The translations under genes and the position numbers were made by a program. Below are positions 56,028 through 64,000 of a stretch of 64,000 nt of DNA, piece after piece (the stretch's first letter is position 1; every line of letters starts with the position of its first letter). This DNA is from Ochromonas danica (taxonomy: Eukaryota; Sar; Chrysophyceae; Chromulinales; Chromulinaceae). The notes beneath the pieces were generated by a model that was not told the DNA's origin, ran no database searches, and saw only the letters and a list, made by a program, of their open reading frames with translations. The stretch is taken from contig VKHL01000081.1 in NCBI GenBank assembly GCA_015146655.1, positions 62,001 to 126,000 on the forward strand, in the 5' to 3' direction.

Positions 56028-56741
56028 TCAGCGCTTCAGAGGAGCTCCAAGACGAAGAATAGTCCTCCACGGACTGTCCACGAAGACGTACTGAAGCAAC
56101 CACATCGCCGTGGCCAGAGGAATGATATCAGTGAAGGGGAGAATCTCCTTAGCAAAGTCAATGAAGGCAATGATATCCGATTGGAATAAGGAGCGCACAG
56201 CTAATGCTGAGAGAGGTGCCCAGGCAGCATCGCCCACTTCCCCCACCCCAGGCAAGACAAAGGAAGAGTCTCCAATAGCATCAATAAAGAGACAGAAGAA
56301 TAGCTTCACCCAGGCTTCTTTAGGAATCTTGGGTGGTTCCTTTGTTGGAGAGGCTGGGGGTGGAGAAGGTGTGGGTGGAGCAAATCGAGGAGTCGTGGAC
56401 TTGTCATTGCCAACAGTAAGTGAATTGTTTCGCCAGAGACCCCATGCCCAGTCAGCAACTACCTTGAAGGCGATTCCTGCCAAGACATTACCAAAGAGAG
56501 TTCCTATGACTCTGGATTGGAAACCAAAGAGGAAAGAGTCGGCAGCTTGCTTGGTGACGTCAGAGGCATAGTCCATGGCAGGGCCCCACGTGGACGTGTC
56601 CAAAGCATTCTCAGGAGAGATCAACTGCAATCGACTACTGCGAAGACTACCTGACAACCTTGAAACCTTCCGATTGCACTGCAGGGAGGTCGATAAGAGG
56701 CAATTTAGCAGCAGAATCAAAGAGAACAATCTGATCTTCAT
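56028..56741 (-). CDS. conserved plastid-type membrane protein, function unknown
   Basis: 237 residues from the ATG at 56741 (MKIRLFSLILLLNCLLSTS, a signal-type segment), followed by a basic, Ser-rich stretch NRKVSRLSGSLRSSR suited to a plastid leader. The conserved-looking C-terminal half reads FFCLFIDAIGDSSFVLPGVG, EVGDAAWAPLSALAVRSLF and FAKEILPFTDIIPLATAMW. I recall plant and algal chloroplast proteins with Asp-Gly/Asp-Ser after a helix, GE-x-x-D-x-AW-P and EE-LPFTD-x-P in this order; no function is known to me. A Pro-rich linker (APPTPSPPPASPTKEPPKIP) separates it from an N-terminal hydrophobic segment. The frame continues upstream to 56864, but the signal peptide favours the ATG at 56741. 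Confidence 0.7.
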   Translation of the reverse strand: MKIRLFSLILLLNCLLSTSLQCNRKVSRLSGSLRSSRLQLISPENALDTSTWGPAMDYASDVTKQAADSFLFGFQSRVIGTLFGNVLAGIAFKVVADWAWGLWRNNSLTVGNDKSTTPRFAPPTPSPPPASPTKEPPKIPKEAWVKLFFCLFIDAIGDSSFVLPGVGEVGDAAWAPLSALAVRSLFQSDIIAFIDFAKEILPFTDIIPLATAMWLLQYVFVDSPWRTILRLGAPLKR

Positions 56742-56903
56742 TTCTCTCTTCCTTTTGTCCCATTCATCCACATTCGTTCCATGGAATAACATGGAATTAG
56801 CTGCACGGAATTGTGTTGGTGTTGGAATTGTGTTGTGTGTCTGCACTTTTACAGTTAACACCATGGCTATCTACATCATGAGCATATATTTAGAACTAAC
56901 TAT

Positions 56904-59900
56904 CTAATGGAAAAGAGGAGTTTTGACAGGGCTTGCAAACATGTCCAGTTGCTTCTGAGCACTGCGAGTCACGCGGCCGGTATTCTCCTTTTCCGTCCCC
57001 TCACTATCCATTGGTGTTCCATAGACAACTTGAGATGTGCGACCTCTCTTAACGGGAGTAAACTCTAAAGGGGATTGAAGCACCGTACTTCGAGCAGATT
57101 TGGAAAGCGGAGCAGGGGAAGACAAGCCACCACGGCGAAGGTTGTATCCACTGCATCCTTCACCGGCAGCTAAGCTTGGTCCCACATGCTTTTCACACTC
57201 TTCTTTACCTTCTGCAGTAGATTTAGAAGCCACTAAATGAGAAGTATTGATGGGCTTGTTGATCGTCACCACTGTCTGCTTTAGATGAGTTTTCATACTA
57301 GAGCGATGGCTAACAGTACCTTTGACAGTTTTCAAGATCGACTTGTGCTGTGGTGCCGTGTTGGCAATGGTCTTAGCATTGTCATCCATCGGCCCAGATA
57401 TAGCAGCTACAGCATTGGAGCGAGGAGCACCACTGACTGAATCTGACAAACTCTCTGTGTCACTAGCCTTGCGCTTGCCCAAGACCTTCCCCAGTTCCTC
57501 AAATGTTTTCTGCTGTCTTCGGCAGATTTGTCGTGTAGCTATCTCATCTTTCTCCCTCTCTTCATTATTCTTAATGGGAGATTCTTTGGTAGCTTGCAGG
57601 ACAAAGTCATATTCATTGACAACGCTGCCAATAGCTTCAATCAAAGGGTTACTGCTTGCTGTCATATCAGGTATATACATCATCCTGATGAAAGACACAA
57701 CCAGATCCAGATGGCGATTGATATTAATTCCATTCTTACGAATAGAAGATGTGGTTGGGCTAAGCAAGAGATTTCTGCTTCTCGTGGCATGGAACTGATC
57801 TTGTCGATAGGTCTGATAGATCGAATACTTGCTAGACATGGTCGCAACCGTCTCTCCCGTCAGGCAATCCTTCAAACAGGCCAGGTTCGCCAGAGGCATA
57901 GAACTATCTACCAAGACTGGATTTGCAGTTGTTAACAGTAATCGATCGAAGCCATTAGAGAGCTTCTCTTGCATGGTCTTGATCAACTTCTTTCTGTTGC
58001 TTTGAGAAGTTTTGCTTTTGCTTGTTGGTTGAGACAATGAGAAGGAGAGAACTTCAATGATGAAGAACAAATAGACTAGACAGAGTTGACAAACAGCGAC
58101 TAATGAGATAACATCCTTTCCACTACGATCAGTGATCACTGCTTCCAAAGCCGTAAGCACTGTCTCGTAGGCTGCGGGAGGAGATCTTCTCTTTCCCTTC
58201 GCATTAGACTTGTTGACAGTAATGAGGGAGGGAGAGGGAGAGGCTAACGATGAAGATGATGAGGTTGGTTCCATGCAACAAAGTTTGGCCATGCTTTTAG
58301 CACAGATAATAGCATTGGTTTCTCCAAGGATCAAGCAGGCTGCAATCATGTCGACTAGTTCTTGACAGACAATAGTATCAGAGAGAGACGTCAAGGCAGT
58401 GCCGAAGACATTCAGAAGAGGTTGAAGAACTTCTCGCCGACTAGCAAGCTCTTCTTCTTTGAAAACAGACTTGTGCTTTGGCTTAGAGATTTCCTTCTCG
58501 CTGTTGTTGCTATTGTTGTTGTTGTTTACAGGAGTGTGAGGGACTGATTCCTGGCTGCTGGGCAGCAGGCTGGTCTCCTCCATTTCTGACTGCAGAGGAA
58601 ATGGAGCAGCACTCTGTGAACTCATTGGACTGTAGGTTAGATTACTGCCATCGTTAAGCCCCAGACTCATAGTCACAGGTGGTGGCATGTCATCATCTCC
58701 CTTGGCTTGAAGGGAAGACGACGATGACGACGACGATGAAGAGCATTCTTCCGCATAGTCCAATCTTTTCGCAATTCGATTTTCTTCTTTTGTCTGTCCT
58801 TGTTGTAAAGAAGAAGAAATAAAACTAAATATTCTAACGCCTGTATTACTTGTTTCTTTTGTAGGGGAATGGAAGGAAACCACGTCTTCTTGCCTCAATT
58901 GTGGCAGTGACAGTGACTGTGATAGTGACTGTTGTTGCTCAGTCTGCTGCTGGTTTAGCAGATAGGATTCCTCTCCTGTTGCTGAGATATAGAAGTCCAA
59001 ATTACTGCTTCCTAATAAACTATTGCTATTATCTTGAAGTGTTAAACGATTGACTTGATAGACTGAATCATCCACTTTCATCTCTGTTGAGCAATTGCTG
59101 AAACTTGATTGTTGCAGAGCAGGGAAGAGATTGGATTCCTCTTCTCCTTCATAGGCAGGAACTACTGTTCGATCACTCTCTACTGATGAAATCACTGCCA
59201 AATTTGGCTCGAAATGCAATGGCTTGGAGGGCATACTTTGTGTGGAAGTGACAGACATGTTGTCCCCGCCATCAAAGGACATATCCTGCATCTGCAGTTC
59301 CTCCAATGATCTTAGCTGGTCCTCTGAAGGCCCGCTAGGCTTGAATACTGGCTTTGCTGTGGAGCTTGAACTAAAATTGAACGACTGACTCTTTCTCTTT
59401 CCCAAAGATGATGCTTTGGCAGTGTTGGCCTTTGCAGTGGGTTCGCTAGCTTCACTTCCTCCATTGGACTTTGTACGAGACAGAGTACTACGCGTGTGAG
59501 TCTTCCAAAGACTGTACAGCGTAGGTAATGAAGGGTCACGGTCAAGGTCAGCGTCGAGATAGAGAAGGGATTGTAAGGCGCCATTGGGGACGAGGATGGC
59601 ATGGCGGGTAGTCATTCGAGGACCTTTGTTAGCATCAACAATGCTACCTGATACTTGGCAAAGGGCCATGGAGTCCATAGCAAAGAGCTTTCGATGGAAA
59701 GTGTTGAGCTGCTTGACCGCTCCCGTCTCGCTCTCTCGACTCTCACTCTCAGACCTGCAGCTGCTGCTGCTGCTGCTGACATGTGCTCGAATATCACAAA
59801 GAGACAGCGCTAGAAAGTCGCTTGACATGTTAATGAGACCTTTAGTCATATCTACCATGCTTTGAGGTGGCAGACGGGCGATATCGACAACTTTCACCAC

Positions 59901-60047
59901 ATCAATGTCCAGGAGGGCACTGCCACTAGAAGAAGACTTGGGCGAGGATGCACCTTCTTCACGACTTGAAAAAGTTCTCACTTTGACAGCCAGAGAGAAG
60001 CCATCAACATCGCATTTCAGAAGTGTCGAGCAACGACATGATCGCAT
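56904..60047 (-). CDS. Ser-rich 1047-residue nuclear-looking protein
   Basis: Intronless, ATG at 60047. The first ~170 residues may be folded (RCSTLLKCDVDGFSLAV, then RHAILVPNGALQSLLYLDAD). A long Ser/Gln/Asn-rich disordered centre holds a run of nine Ser. A helical domain follows at ~560-830 (EVLQPLLNVFGTALTSLSDT, LVDMIAACLILGETNAIICA, KTMQEKLSNGFDRLL). The tail is basic with many SP/TP sites (LQSPLEFTPVKRGRTS, YGTPMDSEG), as in CDK substrates. The arrangement is compatible with a replication or mitosis regulator such as Treslin/Sld3 types, but I cannot support any one family. It is the tandem upstream neighbour of the plastid-type gene. Confidence 0.7.
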   Translation of the reverse strand: MRSCRCSTLLKCDVDGFSLAVKVRTFSSREEGASSPKSSSSGSALLDIDVVKVVDIARLPPQSMVDMTKGLINMSSDFLALSLCDIRAHVSSSSSSCRSESESRESETGAVKQLNTFHRKLFAMDSMALCQVSGSIVDANKGPRMTTRHAILVPNGALQSLLYLDADLDRDPSLPTLYSLWKTHTRSTLSRTKSNGGSEASEPTAKANTAKASSLGKRKSQSFNFSSSSTAKPVFKPSGPSEDQLRSLEELQMQDMSFDGGDNMSVTSTQSMPSKPLHFEPNLAVISSVESDRTVVPAYEGEEESNLFPALQQSSFSNCSTEMKVDDSVYQVNRLTLQDNSNSLLGSSNLDFYISATGEESYLLNQQQTEQQQSLSQSLSLPQLRQEDVVSFHSPTKETSNTGVRIFSFISSSLQQGQTKEENRIAKRLDYAEECSSSSSSSSSSLQAKGDDDMPPPVTMSLGLNDGSNLTYSPMSSQSAAPFPLQSEMEETSLLPSSQESVPHTPVNNNNNSNNSEKEISKPKHKSVFKEEELASRREVLQPLLNVFGTALTSLSDTIVCQELVDMIAACLILGETNAIICAKSMAKLCCMEPTSSSSSLASPSPSLITVNKSNAKGKRRSPPAAYETVLTALEAVITDRSGKDVISLVAVCQLCLVYLFFIIEVLSFSLSQPTSKSKTSQSNRKKLIKTMQEKLSNGFDRLLLTTANPVLVDSSMPLANLACLKDCLTGETVATMSSKYSIYQTYRQDQFHATRSRNLLLSPTTSSIRKNGININRHLDLVVSFIRMMYIPDMTASSNPLIEAIGSVVNEYDFVLQATKESPIKNNEEREKDEIATRQICRRQQKTFEELGKVLGKRKASDTESLSDSVSGAPRSNAVAAISGPMDDNAKTIANTAPQHKSILKTVKGTVSHRSSMKTHLKQTVVTINKPINTSHLVASKSTAEGKEECEKHVGPSLAAGEGCSGYNLRRGGLSSPAPLSKSARSTVLQSPLEFTPVKRGRTSQVVYGTPMDSEGTEKENTGRVTRSAQKQLDMFASPVKTPLFH

Positions 60048-60321
60048 TATTTCTTAGGTTATTATGAATAATACACTGTGATGACAATCATCACACAACA
60101 AGCAATTATTATTATGCGTGTGAATAATTTCAAAATTCAAATTTTAACTGTTGACCATCAGTGTGACCTTTTGATGAGATCAAGTTACACACACAATAAA
60201 ATGCAGAGCATTAATTTAGAAAGATTTGAGACATAATTGACTATGATTCTTTAAATGAGAAGGTAGTCGCGGTGTTGATAATAAAGTTAGACCAACACAA
60301 TAATGAGAAGACAGTGATAGC

Positions 60322-61221
60322 CTAGAGCAAGAAGTCTGGTTGTTCTTTTTTGATTCTCTCATACAGAGCAGTGAACTGAAACCAACCAGCATACGGCGTT
60401 CCAATGATGGCCTTTGCTTGTAAGGCAGCTTCGCGAGAGATTTGTTTGAGAGGTTTACCGTGTGCAGCACTTTCAGCCAACAGTTGCACATGGCAGCACT
60501 TGTCCATGGAGATAAACCAATAGACAGCTTCTTCAACACTGCCCCCAACAGTGAGTAGACCGTGACTCTGCAGAATCGCAGCTTTTTTGTCCGCCAGTCC
60601 GTTTGCAATGCGCTCTGCTTCATCAAGCTCGAAGACCACGCCACCATAATCGTCATAGATACTGTGGTCTTCAAAGAACGCACAGGCATCCTGGGTAATT
60701 GGTTCGAGAGGTTTTCCCAGGGTAGAAAATGATTTCCCATAGATCGAATGGGAGTGAGCCGCAGCGATGACATCAGGTCTCTTGCGATGGATTCGCGAAT
60801 GGATCGCAAAAGCAGCACGATTTACGGGATAATTTCCTTCCACAACATTTCCATCATGATCACAACGAATCAAATTGGACACTGTGATCTGACTGAAGTC
60901 GACTCCAAATGGATTCACCCAAAAGGTATCTGGTTCAGCGGGATCACGGAAAGTGATATGCCCGGCTACTCCCTCATCAAAGCCATATTTTGAGAAGAGG
61001 CGAAAGGAGGCAGCTAATCGTTGCTTGCCATGAAGCCTGGCCTCTTCAACTGACTTAAAGACTTTTGGTTGTGGGAGATTACCTGGGATGGCAGAGGAAT
61101 CCATTTTTGTCTTCACAGTCGTTGCAGTGCTGAGCCAGCCTCGCTGAGAGAGAATGCGATCATAGCAGTGCGAGTGACTGTGATAGTGATAGCGAGAGAG
61201 AGGGAGAGAAAGGATCTTCAT
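60322..61221 (-). CDS. class II aldolase/adducin-family protein
   Basis: Intronless, 299 residues from the ATG at 61221. The fold signature runs from RLAASFRLFSKYGFDEGVAG and HITFRDPAEPDTFWVNPFG, through the metal site AAHSHSIYGKSFS (two His), to the third ligand in AAILQSHGLLTVGGSVEEAV. The zinc-binding His set is complete, so an enzyme is likelier than a structural adducin; the catalytic substrate is not evident. Related enzymes cleave sugar phosphates such as fuculose-1-phosphate or act in methionine salvage. The first ~35 residues are basic, His/Ser/Tyr-rich and contain ILSQRGWLSTATTVK, a possible mitochondrial leader; MDSSAIPG at residue 40 could be a second start. It is divergent from kinesin-9, with 216 bases between starts. 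Confidence 0.85.
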   Translation of the reverse strand: MKILSLPLSRYHYHSHSHCYDRILSQRGWLSTATTVKTKMDSSAIPGNLPQPKVFKSVEEARLHGKQRLAASFRLFSKYGFDEGVAGHITFRDPAEPDTFWVNPFGVDFSQITVSNLIRCDHDGNVVEGNYPVNRAAFAIHSRIHRKRPDVIAAAHSHSIYGKSFSTLGKPLEPITQDACAFFEDHSIYDDYGGVVFELDEAERIANGLADKKAAILQSHGLLTVGGSVEEAVYWFISMDKCCHVQLLAESAAHGKPLKQISREAALQAKAIIGTPYAGWFQFTALYERIKKEQPDFLL

Positions 61222-61354
61222 TTATTCAATTGTGAAAACAGAATCTTCTAAGGATCTTTTCAGTTTGAAGATGGCTTTCCTGCCCCCACCCCTCGCGGGA
61301 AACGCCGCCTTGCTTTGCAAAAGCTGTTTCTTCCAAAAAAGAAACGATCTCTGA

Positions 61355-61363
61355 TTAAGTTAA
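61355..61363 (-). promoter_or_regulatory. TTAACTTAA motif, copy 5 (minus orientation)
   Basis: Reads TTAAGTTAA on the + strand, 75 bases before the kinesin-9 ATG and 134 bases from the divergent aldolase ATG. The same element as copies 1-4 on the opposite strand. Confidence 0.35.
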
Positions 61364-61437
61364 AGGCTGTGCCGTTACGCAATGGCCCCTTGCGGAGAAG
61401 ACAAGATCACGTAGACTCTATATAGAAACAAGAAAAT

Positions 61438-63857
61438 ATGAAAGTGCGTGTCTGTATTCGTACTCGACCAACACAGAATTTTGCACAAGATAATTTAGGA
61501 GTGGATGTAGAGCATGGCACAATTCGCGTGAAATACGATGACGACAAAGATGCCGCCAGCTCAGTCCTCAACAACCGACAGAACACCTACTCTTTCAAAT
61601 TCGACTATGTCTTCCACAATGCTTCACAAGTAGCTGTGTATGATCTCTATGCTCGTGACTGTGTCCATGGCGTGGTTAATGGAGTCAATGGTGCTATCAT
61701 GTCTTATGGACAGACTGGCTCGGGGAAGACCTTCACCATGGTGAGACGACTGCTCTCTCCCTCTCTTACACTCTGTTCTCACTGACTTGTCCACCTGCTC
61801 TATAGATTGGTGATGCTCAGAGCTACGAGCATCGAGGCATCGCCCCGCGAGCCATCAGCCAATTGTTCGCTGAGATTGCCTCTCGCACAGAGACGGAATA
61901 CATGGTCTCCTGCACATTCATGGAGATCTACAATGAACGCATTTATGACCTTCTGTCCGATCTTAGTAATCCAGGGATAGCAGCGGACTATACCATCGCA
62001 GAGGATCGTGACGGACGAGGAGTCTTTGTGCGTGGATTAGCAGAGATTGAAGTGCGTGATGAACACGCTGCTTTGAATCTTCTCTTCAGTGGTGGTCTAT
62101 CCCGCACTGTAGCCTCACATAAACTCAATAAACGGTCGAATCGATCTCACTCGATCTTCACTCTCTATGTACAGCAAAGACAAAGATCTGGTGTCAGTGA
62201 GCGAGTGGTCCATAGCAAACTCCATCTGATTGACTTAGCTGGGTCAGAGAGACTGAAAAAGACTATGGACAGTATGGACGGTACTATTGGAGATGAGGTA
62301 TCTCGCAAGGAGAGTATGGCAATCAACCAGTCGCTCACTTTCCTCGAACAATGTGTCGTAGCTTTGGGACGTAAAGGAGGAGCTACCGCTCACGTGCCTT
62401 TCCGTCAAAGTAAACTGACTAACATCTTAAAAGATTGTCTAGGTGCTAATTGTAATACAGTGATGATCGCATGTATCTGGGGAGAGGCGAGTCACTTGGA
62501 AGAGACTGTGAGCACATTGAGATTGGCATCTCGTATGATGCGTGTTACTAATGAGACTTCCTCTGTAGAGACTGTTGATACAGCGATTCTTGTTAAGAAA
62601 CAAGAGAAGATCATTGCTGCATTAAAGCAAGAGTTACTAATGCATGATGCCTTAGTGGAGAGGACGGGTATGGTCTATGACCCATACACTCCTGAACAAC
62701 AAGCTGATATATCAGATTTGATTGAAAGATATATGGAAGCTTCGGAAAGAGAAGAAGAGTCTGTCTTAAATATCCAATCCTACCGTCAAATGCTAGAGAT
62801 TTGTAGGCAGTTTAAGAAGAAGTTGTTGGAGGCTAGAAGAGGTCAAGCAGCAAGTCGTGTTGGTGGTAGTATTCGTGGCTCTACTAGCCGTGTAGGCAGT
62901 CAAGAAATAAGTGATGGTGTACAAGCATCTCTGGATAGTGATGCAGGCTATCTAAGAGAGGGTCGCGGTCCTCAGCAGGGCTTTCGTATTGATAACAATC
63001 GAGGCTTTGCCTTGGGTGAAGCTCGTGCTGATAATCGCCCCACTACAGGCATTGAACATGCCACGAGTTTCCTTTCTAGGCCTGCAGGAGCTTCTCTACA
63101 ACCATCATCTATGGAAGACAATCGAGCAGCTAGTCCATTGCTCACGCCTAGTCCGCGTAGAAGAAATGGTGGAAATCGTTCTATGGGCATGGAAGGCTTC
63201 GGAGGGGATGACCCTTCTGTCCTAGAGAGCTTTGTGAAGGAAGATGATACTGGTAGGAAGCTCTTCAATGACTTCTTAGCCTCCAAACAGTCTCTAAAAG
63301 ACCTAAAGATCAAAGTCCGTCAACTGTCAGTCGCAGTGAATGAAGCCAAGAGCAGTATTGATCAAAACACACAAACTCTGGAAGCTAAGAAGCAAGCTCG
63401 AGTACAAGAAGCTTCAAAAGCTAAAGGTAAAACAAAAGCTAATGCTGATATTGTTGATGAAGAAGAATTCCGCATTGCAAAGTTATTGAAAGAAGCAAAA
63501 CAAAGTTATCGTAATAATTTCGAACAAATGCAGAAATTGCAAAATTCAGGAGATATGCTAGCCAATGAGATTCAAGATCTACGCAACAAACTGGCAGAAG
63601 GTTATGAACGATGGCAAAAGGGGATGTCTTCTCCTTTATCAAAGCGTATGGCGCCTAAATCGCCACGGGATGATATGGGCGGTGGAGGGGATGAATTGGA
63701 TGACCAAGAAGCCTTTGATCGCCTGGAAACTGAGCGTGTCATGGCGAATGATCCTGACAGTCTAGCTTTCTTTACTGCTCAAAAGACAATGCGTGCAAAT
63801 CTTACACAAAGTGGAACGACTATTCGGATGATGCAACGCAACAAACGCTATGGTTGA
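61438..63857 (+). CDS. KIF9: kinesin-9 family flagellar motor
   Basis: Exons 61438-61740 and 61806-63857 give 784 residues. The motor domain occupies residues ~1-350: VRVCIRTRPTQ at the start, P-loop GQTGSGKTFTM directly before the intron, switch I NKRSNRSHSIF, switch II LIDLAGSERL and the NQSLTFLEQCVVAL helix, then LRLASRMMRV into the neck. The N-terminal motor, this spacing and the following conserved block VKKQEKIIAALKQELLMHDA with YTPEQQADISDLIERY fit the kinesin-9 subfamily (KIF9/KLP1), which sits on the central pair of motile flagella. A Ser/Pro-rich linker and coiled coils (~560-690) follow. The tail ends TIRMMQRNKRYG. KIF6, the sister group, is a less likely label. Confidence 0.9.
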
Positions 63858-64000
63858 TCTCGTAGAAGAGTGAAGGAAGGAACATGTTGCTGCTGCTGGG
63901 ATAATAACAGGATAGTGTTGTTGGTCAGAATATCATTAATTAAATAGCCAAACCTTATAAACTTGTTGGTATTAGAATGAAGTTGTTGTTAACACCAGCT

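Overview
This is a gene-dense stretch of nuclear DNA from a single-celled flagellate eukaryote. About 29 protein genes occupy most of the 64 kb. Neighbouring genes are usually less than 300 bases apart, several pairs are divergent and share a very short upstream region, and roughly half have no intron. The introns I can define are short (about 50-110 nt), with GT..AG ends, and joining them restores intact frames. I see no tRNA, rRNA, CRISPR array, retroelement or DNA transposon.

Three lines of sequence evidence bear on the organism. Cilium and basal-body genes (kinesin-9, an RSP2-like radial spoke protein, NME7, tubby) show that it makes a flagellum. Four proteins start with a signal peptide followed by a basic stretch, two of them with Phe at or next to the likely cleavage site, as in bipartite leaders of secondary plastids. 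The leaders together with moderate base composition and short introns suggest a stramenopile alga (ochrophyte, perhaps chrysophyte-like). That placement is inference.

Layout. 0-9 kb: an SFT2-type Golgi protein, a 1543-residue helical-repeat protein whose intron carries a (GT)28 tract, aspartyl aminopeptidase and an unknown protein. 9-16 kb: one very long USP7-type deubiquitinase (2044 residues, six exons). 16-24 kb: pirin, histidinol dehydrogenase, an ankyrin protein, an unknown nuclear-looking protein and a J-domain protein with a plastid-like leader. 24-27 kb: a ten-exon gene whose layout resembles meiotic chromosome-axis core proteins (SYCP2/Red1/ASY3 type). 27-37 kb: tubby, a RING plus EF-hand protein, an OSCA/TMEM63-like channel, a small unknown gene, a broken copy of part of the axis-like gene, the RSP2-like protein and a MAP kinase kinase. 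38-49 kb: a CHX-type K+/H+ antiporter, NME7, a small complex I-like subunit, an unknown basic protein, TELO2, and a SelM/Sep15-like thioredoxin-fold protein with Cys in place of Sec. 49-56 kb: a PreT-PreA-type dihydropyrimidine dehydrogenase fusion, a putative plastid membrane protein and a NIFK/Nop15 RRM protein with tandem repeats. 56-64 kb: a second plastid-type membrane protein, a Ser-rich 1047-residue protein, a class II aldolase/adducin protein and kinesin-9.

The genes mostly serve unrelated housekeeping roles, and no operon-like pathway cluster is visible. The points most worth following up are the axis-like gene and its nearby fragment copy, the PreTA fusion, the doubled-length USP7, NME7 with a degenerate first kinase domain, the (GU)28 tract beside a 3' splice site, the ~10.5-residue helical repeats, and a recurrent TTAACTTAA element upstream of start codons.
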